Origin: Phycisphaerae bacterium
GTDB taxonomy: Bacteria; Planctomycetota; Phycisphaerae; Sedimentisphaerales; Sedimentisphaeraceae
Direction of reading: 5' to 3'
Length of the DNA: 64,000 nucleotides
Assembly (NCBI GenBank): GCA_027078365.1
Contig: JALWYQ010000045.1
Coordinates: 29,984-93,983, forward strand
Part shown: positions 26,401 through 36,017 of the stretch, piece after piece
Numbering within the stretch: position 1 is the stretch's first letter
How the letters are laid out: each line of letters opens with the position of its first letter
Made by a program: the position numbers and the translations under genes
The notes under the pieces: generated by a model
Databases searched by the model: none
What the model saw: the letters and a program-made list of their open reading frames with translations, nothing else
What the model was told of the DNA's origin: nothing

Positions 26401-27459
26401 TAGTTTCTCTGGTGTCGTTAATTCTTTATCGTATTGAATTAGCGGGCATCCTTTGGCGCCTGGTTCGTTGATAGCGGAGAGAAATTTTTCAACAATTACC
26501 TTCTCCAGCATTTTTCTTTCTTTCTTGGTATGCTTCTTAAGAGGGATTTGGCCTCCGGCATAGCTTGGGTGTCCTCCTCCAGTTCCGCGTCTTGCTACTA
26601 TCTTTTTTATGACCTTTTCGGCCGAGATTTTGTCTTGGCTTGTGCGCAGAGAGATTGATACATAATCCCTTGTAAATCCATACACTAGCGAGAAGCATGT
26701 GCTTTCGTCCCTTAGTAGTAAGTCGCTTGCTTCTGCAATCATATCTGGAGATTCTAGGTAGCCTAGCGAGGATACAATTGCATTTGGATATGCCTTTGCA
26801 TTTCCAAGTACATTGCAGAGCATCTGAAAATACTCTCTTTTAACAAGACCTCTTTGGATGTTGCTGAGCATGCGCAGATTTGCAAGTTTGTATAAATCAT
26901 GCAGTGCATCAAAATCTGCCTGTCTAGCATCACGACCAAGGTCTTGAGTGTCACTTTTTATGCCGTATAGGAGGGCAGTGGCTAGTTTAGGCTCAATGTC
27001 GATACCGCTAATCTTGAGATATTCATACATCATGGTAGAGGTTGCGCCGTACTTACTTCTTATATCAGTAAATTTGCATTTGCGGGTGGTTTTGGTGATT
27101 GAGTGATGATCTATAACGATAGTCGGAACGACGCCCAACGGCAATGGATTGTTTCCCGTGCCGGGTTGAGTGTCCACCATTGCAGTGATATCGTACTTGG
27201 TTATATCTAGGTTGTAGTGGTTTCTTAGGCTCAAGCCAAGATAATCTGCCAACATCCTATTCTCTGCTCTATCTATGGAACCACCTATAATCGAACACTG
27301 CAAACCGCCGCGGATATTTGCTAGTTTTTTTAACGCGTAGGCGCTAGCAATCGCATCTGGGTCCGGATTGCTTTGCATAACAATCAATAGTGTAGAACAA
27401 CCTTTAAATGTCTCAGTAAGCTTTTTAAGTTTATCTTTTTTTATTTTTAGATGTCTCAA
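26377..27459 (-). CDS. DHH-family phosphoesterase (NrnA-like)
   Basis: A 360-aa protein of the DHH/DHHA1 superfamily. Metal-binding motifs are NPDPDAIASAYAL (about 32-44), VDTQPG, VIDHHSITK and, in the C-terminal DHHA1 domain, GTGGGHPSYAGGQIPL. Relatives degrade short oligonucleotides or 3',5'-pAp (NrnA) or act on other phosphoesters; the exact substrate cannot be read. It starts at TTG with AGGA seven bases upstream. No operon partner; the neighbouring XRE-cyclase gene is in the same direction with a gap of about 84 bases. Confidence 0.9.
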   Translation of the reverse strand: MRHLKIKKDKLKKLTETFKGCSTLLIVMQSNPDPDAIASAYALKKLANIRGGLQCSIIGGSIDRAENRMLADYLGLSLRNHYNLDITKYDITAMVDTQPGTGNNPLPLGVVPTIVIDHHSITKTTRKCKFTDIRSKYGATSTMMYEYLKISGIDIEPKLATALLYGIKSDTQDLGRDARQADFDALHDLYKLANLRMLSNIQRGLVKREYFQMLCNVLGNAKAYPNAIVSSLGYLESPDMIAEASDLLLRDESTCFSLVYGFTRDYVSISLRTSQDKISAEKVIKKIVARRGTGGGHPSYAGGQIPLKKHTKKERKMLEKVIVEKFLSAINEPGAKGCPLIQYDKELTTPEKLLKNESSQ

Positions 27460-27543
27460 GCTACGTTCCTATCAAAATAGCTATTGCTTAGAGGTTCCCT
27501 GGAGTTTAGTCGTCAGATACTAGATTGTGTTTAAGTAATAATT

Positions 27544-28287
27544 CTATATATTTATGTCTTTAGGTTCATATATGGTAATTGTTGAGTCAATAATTTCTAT
27601 ATAGTTGTTGGAATGCTTTAGTAATTCTTGTGCGTCCATAATATGCGAGCTGGTTGATGAGGATAAGCCAATTCCAGATTTACAAATCTTTGATATATGC
27701 TCAAGCATCAAAAACGCAAGATTGACTGTTTCGCCACAGATGTCTTTTGAGCAATAATCTGGATGACCAATCGTTCCAAGGTAAATCGGGCCACTGTTTA
27801 GGGCAATCTTTAATTTGTCGTCTTGGATAATCCTTTTTGCGTAGATTGCGGCTTCATAAGCTCGTTGCGCGTGGTCGGTTCCTGAAAAGAAACACAAAAA
27901 GCCATCTCCTAGATATTTAACAGGAATAGCATCGTATTTGAGTACCGCATCTGTTAGGTGGTGAAATATTATGTTGGCATATTCTGCGATCTCCGGCGAT
28001 TTCATAGAAATAGACTTTTGCGCATATTCGGATAGGGCTGTGGAAAAAACAGTTGCTTCGAATATGCCTTGCCCAAGGTCGTTTGCACCAAGTAGAAAGT
28101 CGGTGCTGACGTCTAGAATCTTTGCGAGTTCAACCAAGATTGTAATATCTGGATAGGTTTCACCCCTCTCCCACTTTGATACTGCTTGAGGGCTTATGGT
28201 CAGAGCCCGGGCAAGGTCTATTTGTTTGAGATTAAGTTTCTCCCTGCGCAATCTTATTCGTTTGCCTATATCCATATCTTCATCCAC
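27544..28287 (-). CDS. XRE helix-turn-helix fused to class III nucleotidyl-cyclase-like domain
   Basis: A 247-aa protein. Residues about 7-62 are an XRE/Cro helix-turn-helix (LARALTISPQAVSKWERGETYP). Residues about 72-245 resemble a class III adenylate/guanylate cyclase domain: KYLGDGFLCFFSG (with the second metal aspartate), then GTIGHPDYCSKDICGETVNLA. The first metal aspartate region, normally FxDIxGFT, reads FEATVFSTAL and lacks that Asp, so catalysis is doubtful. A DNA-binding sensor of nucleotides is a plausible reading. Rare architecture; no close partner genes. Confidence 0.8.
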   Translation of the reverse strand: MDEDMDIGKRIRLRREKLNLKQIDLARALTISPQAVSKWERGETYPDITILVELAKILDVSTDFLLGANDLGQGIFEATVFSTALSEYAQKSISMKSPEIAEYANIIFHHLTDAVLKYDAIPVKYLGDGFLCFFSGTDHAQRAYEAAIYAKRIIQDDKLKIALNSGPIYLGTIGHPDYCSKDICGETVNLAFLMLEHISKICKSGIGLSSSTSSHIMDAQELLKHSNNYIEIIDSTITIYEPKDINI

Positions 28288-28453
28288 TTCTTCTAATGAA
28301 CATCTAGAGAAGTATTCTAAGCTAAAACATTGAGAGTTTAAAGACTTAATTAACAGCTTGGTAAAGTTATGCGAGTTTTTTAAACGGTTTGTATTGAGTA
28401 ATTTAACCTTTTTAATTAAGATACTCTTCTACTTCAAAAAGATAGGATAAAAG

Positions 28454-29689
28454 ATGGATAAACAAACAGAGCTATTAGCACCAGCAGGCACGCTTGAGAA
28501 GTTAAAGTGGGCAGTTGCTTATGGAGCCGATGCGGTATATTTTGGAGCAGGTTATAGCTTACGCAGCTTTGCTGGCAATTTCTCTATTGATGAAATTCAA
28601 GACGGGATTGACTATCTCCACACGCACGGCAAGAAGGGCTATATCACATTAAATAGCTACCCATTTTCTGATGAGTACGATGGGATTGTCTCTCTTGCCA
28701 AGCAGGTTGATGACATGGGAGCTGACGCTCTAATCATCGCTGACATGGGCGTTTTTTATGAGCTTAAAAAGTTGGGGCTCAAAGCTAAATTGCACATAAG
28801 TACACAGGCAAACACAATGAGTGCGCAGGCAGTGCTTGCATACCAACAGATGGGGGCATCAAGAGCTAATCTTGCTAGAGAGCTTTCTCTTGAGAAAATT
28901 GTTGACTTACAAAAGCGTATCTTGGGCTCTGGTATGGAGACGGAGGTCTTTGTTCACGGTGCGGTTTGTTTCTCATATTCAGGACGATGCGCGATTAGTG
29001 ATTATATGACGGGTCGAAGAGCAAATCATGGAGAGTGTACTCATCCTTGTAGATGGAAATACCATCTTATGGAAGAGCAGAGAGATGGTGAGTATTATCC
29101 TGTCTTTGAAGACGACCATGGTCTTTACTTTTATAACAGTAAGGACTTGGCCCTTTTTGAATATATTCCAGCATTGGTTGAAGCCGGCGTGAATTCATTT
29201 AAGATTGAAGGGCGTATGAAGAGTATTCACTATATTGCTTCAGTTGTATCGCTTTATCGAAGAATATTGGATGGAGAGGAAATCTCTTATGACTACGGAA
29301 TGGCGCTTCTAAGTAGGGTGAAAAATCGTGGTTACTCACAAGGTTTCATGAAGGGAAATATAACCGTTGATGATTATCAGCTTGGAGATAATCACTCAGA
29401 CAGTGCTGCAACTTTTGTTGGAAATGTTCTTGGTGATGATGAGTTAGTCGATGGGAAAAAACTCTTCCGAGTTCGCAATAAAGTGCATGCAGCAGAAACA
29501 CTTGAGGTGTTAACTCCAGATGGAAAGTTAACTAGCCTAACCCTTAGCAATCCATTGGTTAATAGTAGAGGTGAACAGCTGGAATTTGCAAATAATGAAG
29601 AGAAAATTGTAATCGAGAACAACCTCCCAGAGTTTACAATAATCAGACGATATGACGCTAATAAAATTATTGGAGCCAAAAATGGATGA
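28454..29689 (+). CDS. trhP: U32 peptidase-family protein (TrhP/YegQ-like)
   Basis: A 411-aa protein of the U32 family. The start MDKQTELLAPAGTLEKLKWAVAYGADAVYFGA and the central CFSYSGRCAISDYMTGR, HPCRWKY and KIEGRMKS (with conserved cysteines) are diagnostic. In bacteria TrhP of this family takes part in 5-hydroxyuridine formation in tRNA wobble positions; other members act on 23S rRNA or are called collagenases. The YegQ-like pattern favours tRNA hydroxylation. Its end overlaps the next ATPase gene by 8 bases, so they are co-translated. Confidence 0.9.
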   Translation: MDKQTELLAPAGTLEKLKWAVAYGADAVYFGAGYSLRSFAGNFSIDEIQDGIDYLHTHGKKGYITLNSYPFSDEYDGIVSLAKQVDDMGADALIIADMGVFYELKKLGLKAKLHISTQANTMSAQAVLAYQQMGASRANLARELSLEKIVDLQKRILGSGMETEVFVHGAVCFSYSGRCAISDYMTGRRANHGECTHPCRWKYHLMEEQRDGEYYPVFEDDHGLYFYNSKDLALFEYIPALVEAGVNSFKIEGRMKSIHYIASVVSLYRRILDGEEISYDYGMALLSRVKNRGYSQGFMKGNITVDDYQLGDNHSDSAATFVGNVLGDDELVDGKKLFRVRNKVHAAETLEVLTPDGKLTSLTLSNPLVNSRGEQLEFANNEEKIVIENNLPEFTIIRRYDANKIIGAKNG

Positions 29690-31169
29690 TGTTAAAGAGT
29701 TTGAAAAGGTACTCAGTGATTCTGACAAATGTGTGCGCATTGTTACTCTTGAAGAAGATTATGCCCTTGAGGTTGTTCAGGAAGCAGCGATGAATCTCTC
29801 TAAGCAATCATTTGTTTGGACCTTGGCGAGTGGGGTGCGTGAAGGTTTGCTTGAGGGTGAAATTGCAGAGTTTGCTGCACAGAGTCCAGTAGATGCAATC
29901 TCTTATATGTTGAAAAGACCATACGGTAGCGTTTGTATCTTTTTAGACTTGGCCGAACATCTCAAGAATGGAATTGCTCTTAGATTGCTCAGAGATTCTA
30001 TCGCTACAATGAAGAAAAATAATATTACATTTGTGTTGATAGATAGCAATGACAATATTCCAATCTCCATCAAAAGCAATAGTAGATTATTTGAATTGTC
30101 ACTCCCAGATGCAGATGAAATTAGTTCTATAGTGAAAAATACACTGCGCATGATTAATTCTAATTCTCCTATTGAAATTGGGGTTACCAAACGAGGGATG
30201 GATATTATCATACGCAACCTTCAAGGATTAACCCGCAAACAGATACGCAAAATTGTAGAAGATACAGTTGCTGAAGATCACCGATTTGATGATGACGATA
30301 TCAATGTAGTTCTCTCAAGTAAGCGGCGGCTGATGAACTCAAGCAGTTATCTTGAATATGTTCAGACCCCTCTAACAATTGATGAAATTGGAGGAATGAG
30401 AGTCCTTAAAAGTTGGCTCAAAAAGAGGCGGGGCGTTTTTTCTAAACGAGCTAAAGACTTTGGTCTAGTAGCGCCAAAAGGAGTTTTGTTACTTGGAGTT
30501 CAGGGAGCAGGAAAGAGTCTTTGCGCAAAAGCCTTGGCGACTGGTTGGAAGCAGCCACTACTAAAATTAGATGTTTCTGCGTTATACAATAGTTACATTG
30601 GTGAAACAGAACGAAACTTACGAAACGCCTTTAAACAGATTGAGATGATGGCTCCAGCGATATTGTGGATTGATGAAATTGAAAAGGCTTTCGCAGGAGC
30701 TGCAGCACAGAGTTCTGACGGAGGTCTTTCAAAGCGTATGTTTGGCTCGCTATTAACATGGATGCAAGACCATGAGTCACCTGTGTTTGTCGTTGCTACT
30801 GCAAATGATATTGCAGCCCTGCCGCCAGAGCTTCTTCGTAAGGGAAGATTCGATGAGATATTTTTTGTTGATTTGCCAAAAGAAGATGTGCGTGAGCAGA
30901 TTTTTAAGATTCATCTAGAAAAGAGAGGTAGAGACCCAAAGAAGTTTGACCTGAAAGAACTTGCTAAAGCGAGCGCAGGTTTTAGTGGCGCAGAGATTGA
31001 GCAGGCTGTCATTAATTCAATGTTTGATGCGTTTACAGATGATGTAGAACTAAGCAATAGCCATATTATCAATACATTGAAAACTTCACCGCCTATCTCG
31101 GTTACAATGTCAGAGAAGATTAGTGAGTTGCGCCGCTGGGCAGAGGGAAGATGTACTGTGGCCGACTAA
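29682..31169 (+). CDS. Ycf46-like AAA ATPase
   Basis: A 495-aa protein with an N-terminal alpha/beta region (about 1-235) followed by an AAA module. SWLKKRRGVFSKRAKDFGL leads into Walker A GVQGAGKSLCAKALA (about 274-288); Walker B is ILWIDEIEKAF (about 327-337), with sensor ATANDI and LLRKGRFDEIFFVDLP. This arrangement matches the Ycf46 family known from plastids and cyanobacteria. I place the start at ATG 29682, after GGAG, rather than the track's 29652. Role unknown; the overlap with a tRNA-modification-type U32 gene is notable. Confidence 0.85.
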   Translation: MDDVKEFEKVLSDSDKCVRIVTLEEDYALEVVQEAAMNLSKQSFVWTLASGVREGLLEGEIAEFAAQSPVDAISYMLKRPYGSVCIFLDLAEHLKNGIALRLLRDSIATMKKNNITFVLIDSNDNIPISIKSNSRLFELSLPDADEISSIVKNTLRMINSNSPIEIGVTKRGMDIIIRNLQGLTRKQIRKIVEDTVAEDHRFDDDDINVVLSSKRRLMNSSSYLEYVQTPLTIDEIGGMRVLKSWLKKRRGVFSKRAKDFGLVAPKGVLLLGVQGAGKSLCAKALATGWKQPLLKLDVSALYNSYIGETERNLRNAFKQIEMMAPAILWIDEIEKAFAGAAAQSSDGGLSKRMFGSLLTWMQDHESPVFVVATANDIAALPPELLRKGRFDEIFFVDLPKEDVREQIFKIHLEKRGRDPKKFDLKELAKASAGFSGAEIEQAVINSMFDAFTDDVELSNSHIINTLKTSPPISVTMSEKISELRRWAEGRCTVAD

Positions 31170-31182
31170 CTTGCAATCGGGT

Positions 31183-33540
31183 TTAGTACGTCCTTAATTC
31201 GATATTGCCCAGATCGTTAATTTCATCAGTTTTTATGCCTTGTATTTCTGTTGCCTTGCTTGCTATAGAACTTTCAATATAGAGTTCGATTGGCAAGCCC
31301 AATGGAACGCCTTCAAGACTGAATGAACCATCTTGTCTATCGTAATTTTTTAGCCATAGATCCCAAGGTGATGTTATTATATCATTATAGGGTGTTTTAA
31401 AGATTATACGAAATCGAGCGTCTTCGATGGCGTTGCCGTTTGAATCTACGACGCGTCCTGATAATCTAATGCCGTCTCTTAAGATTATTTCAATCCCATC
31501 GCTGTTGATAATATCTTCATCACGTAGGACAAATGAGGCTCCTACCTTTTTGTCCGTATCATATGCGAAGCCTGCTATTATCTTGGCGCTATCAAAATCG
31601 ATTTTGAGATGACCGTGGTGATCGCTTTTGATTGTTTCTGAATCTCCAAGTTTTACAAAGCCAGTTACTTCTGTGCCATATGTGTCCACAAGGTAGCATT
31701 GTATTTGGCTCTCTTCTTCTAGAGTTACACTGATATGAGTCACCGGCCCAGATATTTTCTGGTTAAAGCTTTGGTCTTTATATCCTGTGCATTGCAATTG
31801 AATATTTAAGTTACAGCCATCAGGCAAATTTAAAACATCAAAAGTGCCATCGTCTTGGGTGTAGTTGCATATTCCAATTGCATCGATAAGTGTTGATGGT
31901 AATGTTTCATTACCGACTACAACTTGAATAGACATGTTTGCATTGACTATCTGGTTGTCGTATTGATCGACGATATCGCATACAAACTCTGAGCTAGGGG
32001 GAAGTTTTACGAGTATGTTAGGGGAGTCTTTAGGGTTGATTCTCTTGTAGAAGAATCCATAAGAAGGATGTATTACTAGCAATACGATGTTTGCATCTTT
32101 GAGGTCAGAGAGTGAATCTATTTCAAATGCGCCTTCTTTGTGTGAGTATGTAGTTGCTGTGAGTGTGTAATTATTTGCACTATTTTTTTTGTTGTGAGTG
32201 AAGATTAAGACTTTAGCATCTTCAATAGCATTGCCGTGCGAGTCTGTAACTATTCCTTTGATTGTAGAGGCGTGGCTGGTTCTTTTATCAGAAATATCTT
32301 TTGTATTTGGCTGCGCATTGAAACGAGTTGGTTTAATTCTATTGTTTATCCTTTCTATGGCGGTTTTGAATATATTAGTGTCTTCTTTACCTGTCCATCT
32401 TACGCTTTCTCTTTTAAGTGGTTCTATTGCTGATGCGTCACCAACTGTTGCCAAGAAACCGGCAGCTATCATTTTATCTACCATTATACCTGTATTGAGA
32501 ATCTCGATTAGCCCGTCGATGTCATTGTTTTGAGCTAGCTCAGAAATCCTAGCAAAAGATTCTTTGATTTCTACATCCTGCTGGTTTGTTCTTGCCTGTT
32601 TAGATTGTATTTTGCTATGTTTAGTATCTTCTGGTTTGTTGATATTCTCATTCTTCTTGGAGCTGTTACTAGTTCGTTTTAGAATGTCTAGGTTTTGAGA
32701 TTTGCTCTTACTGGTTTTGTTGGTCATAAATACAAGAGTTATCGCTAGGATGACAACAAGTATCACCAGTATGGAGATTTTAGAAGTTTTCTCTAATGTG
32801 ATATTGAAATGATTACTGTCTGTTTTCTTGTTTAATTCCTGTAGAGATGATTCTAGTAATTTTTCAATATTTAAATCTTCTTGACGAGCATCATTTGGCT
32901 TGAGAAGTTTTATCAATAACGTCAATACATCTAGAGAGCCATTTTGGCTATAGGTTGGAATTATCTCAATATCTGTTAGATTCTTAAACTCTATATAGAA
33001 ATTCTTAATAGATACTTCTTGAGCTTTTCTTAGCTCTTCACTGTGAAGATATACTTCTTTAGATAGATGTCTTGTTGTCATTGCATCTAGAAATCTACCA
33101 AGCAAGATTGATTGTTGCCTAGAATCTAGAGATGAAATAACAAATCTGATTATTTGCGCAAGACTTTCTGTATTTGTAGGATTTACTTGCTCTAGAGGCT
33201 TAAAGCTCGATATCTTATCCTTGTCTGGAAAGAGTTCTTGTATTGCTCTAGTTACTTTTGTCTGGTAGATATCCTTTTTGTATTCCTTTTTTATCTGCTC
33301 TGTTGCAATCTTCCACAGAAAGCACCACAGAGAGTCATTTGGTTTGAGTCTATTTATATTTCTTGCAGCCTGAATGAAAACTTCACGTGTAATTCTGTTT
33401 GTAACGCCGTTGTTAGCGAAAAAGACCCCTATCCTCTGATTGAGTTTGCTAGAGTATGCATCTACCAACACAACCCACGCATCACTGCGTTTTTGCTTGA
33501 TTTCAGCTATAATTTCTTTTTCTTGGAGTCTCTCTAGCAT
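31183..33540 (-). CDS. ECF-sigma-like protein fused to TM helix, HEAT-like and carboxypeptidase-regulatory beta domains
   Basis: A 785-aa protein. Residues about 8-190 resemble an ECF sigma factor: sigma-2-like AWVVLVDAYSSKLNQRI, REVFIQAARNINRLKP and FLWKIATEQIKKEYKK, and sigma-4-like SLDSRQQSILLGRFLDAM. A transmembrane helix follows (ISILVILVVILAITLVF, about 255-272), then a HEAT-like stretch (about 330-395) and several beta-sandwich repeats of the carboxypeptidase-regulatory type, each starting like GIVTDSHGNAIEDAKV or GRVVDSNGNAIEDARF. This is a membrane-bound sigma-like regulator with a large external domain. It starts 11 bases after murG ends, so it is probably in the ftsW-murG transcript. 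Confidence 0.8.
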   Translation of the reverse strand: MLERLQEKEIIAEIKQKRSDAWVVLVDAYSSKLNQRIGVFFANNGVTNRITREVFIQAARNINRLKPNDSLWCFLWKIATEQIKKEYKKDIYQTKVTRAIQELFPDKDKISSFKPLEQVNPTNTESLAQIIRFVISSLDSRQQSILLGRFLDAMTTRHLSKEVYLHSEELRKAQEVSIKNFYIEFKNLTDIEIIPTYSQNGSLDVLTLLIKLLKPNDARQEDLNIEKLLESSLQELNKKTDSNHFNITLEKTSKISILVILVVILAITLVFMTNKTSKSKSQNLDILKRTSNSSKKNENINKPEDTKHSKIQSKQARTNQQDVEIKESFARISELAQNNDIDGLIEILNTGIMVDKMIAAGFLATVGDASAIEPLKRESVRWTGKEDTNIFKTAIERINNRIKPTRFNAQPNTKDISDKRTSHASTIKGIVTDSHGNAIEDAKVLIFTHNKKNSANNYTLTATTYSHKEGAFEIDSLSDLKDANIVLLVIHPSYGFFYKRINPKDSPNILVKLPPSSEFVCDIVDQYDNQIVNANMSIQVVVGNETLPSTLIDAIGICNYTQDDGTFDVLNLPDGCNLNIQLQCTGYKDQSFNQKISGPVTHISVTLEEESQIQCYLVDTYGTEVTGFVKLGDSETIKSDHHGHLKIDFDSAKIIAGFAYDTDKKVGASFVLRDEDIINSDGIEIILRDGIRLSGRVVDSNGNAIEDARFRIIFKTPYNDIITSPWDLWLKNYDRQDGSFSLEGVPLGLPIELYIESSIASKATEIQGIKTDEINDLGNIELRTY

Positions 33541-33550
33541 CGTTCTCTCG

Positions 33551-34654
33551 TTACAATTTTATTAGCATTTCTGCGATTTTTTGAGCTGCATCCGGAGTTT
33601 GCAATCTTTTTGCAGCCTCTTTCATATCGTCTATTTTGGAGCTATCTATTAAGAGAGGCTCTAATACAGCCCATAGATTTTTCGTTGTAAGTTCTGGCTT
33701 TTGGTAGCTATCATCTACTATTATCGCAGCATTAGCTTTTGCCATTATCTGGGCATTTAAGTATTGATGGTTATCTTTGTGGTATGGATACGGTAGGCAT
33801 ATAGCTGGAGTTTGAGTGTTTATGTATTCGCTGACGCTAACTGCGCCACTTCTACCAATAACAATATCGGCTAGAGCTAATAGATCTTGCATTCTGTCGT
33901 AATAATCAATTGCAACCGCTTTTATTTTGGATTTTTGGTAGAGGCTTCTCAGATTCTTGCCCTTGCCGCGACCTGTTAGGTGGATAATTTGCCAATTTTT
34001 GGCATATCTATCCAAGCTAGGTATTAGATTCTCAATAGCATCATTTATATTCTTTGCTCCACTAGAAGCGCCGGTTACTAGTAGGGTTTTCTTGTTGGCA
34101 TCTAGGTTAAATTCTTTTATTACAGATTCACTATCGCTGTTATCGAAGGCCATACGTAATGGGCAACCCGTGGCTATAACGTTTTTTGACTTAAAGTATT
34201 TTTTTGTTTCGTCAAATTGAACGTAAATCTCTTTTGCTAGCGACGCCATTAACCTGTTTGCTTTACCTGGAATTACATCTACATTTATAAAGCCAATAGG
34301 TTTGTTACAGAGTCTTGCAGCTAAGACTACTGGCCCAGATACAAATCCTCCACAGCCAATAACGGTTGCATTGTCTGCGGATTTGAGTTTTTCTTTAGCA
34401 ATGCGCAGGCTTTTGTAAAATTTGGCTAAAAACCTAAAAGATGCTATATTCCTAGCTTGAGGTGGTATCACAGGTAGAGCGGTGTAACTGAAGTCACTTT
34501 TGCCGAGTATCATAGAGTCTATCTCTCTCTGGCTGGAGAAAAAATGTATGCTACTTTGAGGCTCTAAGCTTTTGAGTCTTTCTGCTACAGCCAAGGCAGG
34601 GTATATATGCCCGCCGGTTCCACCGCCTGCAAAGAAGTATGTTTTCTTACTCAA
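33551..34654 (-). CDS. murG: UDP-GlcNAc:lipid I N-acetylglucosaminyltransferase MurG
   Basis: MurG makes lipid II in peptidoglycan synthesis, at the inner face of the membrane. The 367-aa protein starts MSKKTYFFAGGGTGGHIYPALA, with the donor-binding glycine-rich loop, and has the C-terminal GRSGAVSVSEYINTQTPAICLPYPYHKDNHQ, a typical UDP-GlcNAc region. The ATG overlaps the ftsW stop by four bases. The presence of peptidoglycan genes shows that this bacterium makes a murein wall. Confidence 0.97.
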   Translation of the reverse strand: MSKKTYFFAGGGTGGHIYPALAVAERLKSLEPQSSIHFFSSQREIDSMILGKSDFSYTALPVIPPQARNIASFRFLAKFYKSLRIAKEKLKSADNATVIGCGGFVSGPVVLAARLCNKPIGFINVDVIPGKANRLMASLAKEIYVQFDETKKYFKSKNVIATGCPLRMAFDNSDSESVIKEFNLDANKKTLLVTGASSGAKNINDAIENLIPSLDRYAKNWQIIHLTGRGKGKNLRSLYQKSKIKAVAIDYYDRMQDLLALADIVIGRSGAVSVSEYINTQTPAICLPYPYHKDNHQYLNAQIMAKANAAIIVDDSYQKPELTTKNLWAVLEPLLIDSSKIDDMKEAAKRLQTPDAAQKIAEMLIKL

Positions 34655-35787
34655 TAGAGCGTCTCCTTTGCATTTTCCTTTGAACTACTGCGTGCTATAT
34701 TTATCAAGACTCCCACCACAGCAGATGAGACAAGCAAACTTGTGCCTCCTGAGCTGATAAATGGTAGTGGAATTCCCTTGGTTGGTAAAACAACTGTGAC
34801 AACACCAATATTTATAGCGGCTTGTAGAGATATTGCCATAACTATTGTCGCGGCCAATAGTTTGCCAAATAAATCTTTGCATCTTAGTACAACCATCATT
34901 CCAAGAATTGTGAAGGTAACAAACAACACAATTACAGTCAGAGAGCCTATAAACCCGAGTTCTTCTGAGATGATAGCAAAGATAAAGTCGGTAGTATCTT
35001 CGGGAAGGTGGCCCCATTTACAAATTCCTCTACCAAGCCCCTTGCCGGTGAGGCCGCCGGTGCTTACAGCGATTAGTGACTGTCTTGCATGATATAGAGC
35101 CGCATTGTCACTGGCCTCTGGATGCATAAATGCGGTAATTCTTGCAAGCCTGTTTGGCGATTTTAAGATTACGTAAATAAACGTAGGAATTATAAATGGC
35201 AATGGAGTCAAAAAGTGCCATATTTTTGCGCCGCCAAATAGAAGCATCAACGCTGTTATAAGAGATATAAATGCTGCCGTTCCCAAGTCTTGAGTTACGA
35301 TTAAAATAACCACAACCCCCGCTATTGCACAGATGGGAACAAAGCCAGTCCAGAAGTTTGCGATTCGGTCTTGGTGCTTGACGATATATCCAGAGAGAAA
35401 GAAAATCAGTGACCATTTTGCGACCTCGGACGGCTGAAACCTCATATGCAAGCCAGGTATTTCTAGCCATCGGGTTGCATTGTTGACTCTAGCACCAAAC
35501 TTTGTAAATAGAACAACGCATAACGCTACTATCGAAAATGCCAGCATCCAAAAACTTATAGACCTCAGTAGCGACTTGTGAGATAGATTAAACCATTGAT
35601 ATGGGATAAGAGAACTACCTAGCATTACTGAAATTGCAATAGGGAAAAAGATAAGTTTTCTAAGGTCGTTATTGCTATTGAGGCTTGCTGATGCAGAGCA
35701 AATAAAAACTGTACCGATAGCTATGAGTGATATTACTGTCATAGCGATATATTGATCTAGATAGCTACGTCTATTGATACTTGCCAT
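34651..35787 (-). CDS. ftsW: Cell-division SEDS protein FtsW
   Basis: A SEDS-family polytopic protein with about ten helices. Conserved segments are TRWLEIPGLHMRFQPSEVAKWSLI, LLIFGGAKIWHFL-type loops, HARQSLIAVSTGGLTGKGLGRG and the terminal PTKGIPLPFISSGGTSLL. The PFISSGGT motif and location next to murG favour FtsW over RodA. The ORF track begins about 42 codons too early; I choose ATG 35787 (MASINRR), giving 378 aa, which fits the family. Septal peptidoglycan polymerase. Confidence 0.93.
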   Translation of the reverse strand: MASINRRSYLDQYIAMTVISLIAIGTVFICSASASLNSNNDLRKLIFFPIAISVMLGSSLIPYQWFNLSHKSLLRSISFWMLAFSIVALCVVLFTKFGARVNNATRWLEIPGLHMRFQPSEVAKWSLIFFLSGYIVKHQDRIANFWTGFVPICAIAGVVVILIVTQDLGTAAFISLITALMLLFGGAKIWHFLTPLPFIIPTFIYVILKSPNRLARITAFMHPEASDNAALYHARQSLIAVSTGGLTGKGLGRGICKWGHLPEDTTDFIFAIISEELGFIGSLTVIVLFVTFTILGMMVVLRCKDLFGKLLAATIVMAISLQAAINIGVVTVVLPTKGIPLPFISSGGTSLLVSSAVVGVLINIARSSSKENAKETLY

Positions 35788-35966
35788 TGTATTGCAGAAT
35801 TTCCAGTAGAGTAAGAAAATAAAATAACTCCTCTTATATCGGCATGAGGCGGGTTTTGGCACAAAAAAACAACTGTAGTATTTTGTTGATAGATATTGGT
35901 GTTGCAACCTCATTTAAGGACCAATGCTTCTAATTGTACAATTTTGTAGTCTCAAATTGGTGGTTG

Positions 35967-35975
35967 TGGTATAAT
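35967..35975 (+). promoter_or_regulatory. Extended -10 promoter for queC-queE
   Basis: TGGTATAAT (TGN extension plus TATAAT) at 35967-35975, 42 bases before the queC ATG. The leader of about 35 bases leaves no room for a preQ1 riboswitch. Confidence 0.6.
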
Positions 35976-36017
35976 CTCCGCGCATTGTAGTAATGATTAT
36001 ATCAAGTGGATTTAGTG

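Noticed and set aside
35976-36017. preQ1 riboswitch upstream of queC
   Set aside because: An extended -10 lies at 35967-35975, leaving a leader of about 35 bases with no preQ1-like stem or A-rich pseudoknot partner.
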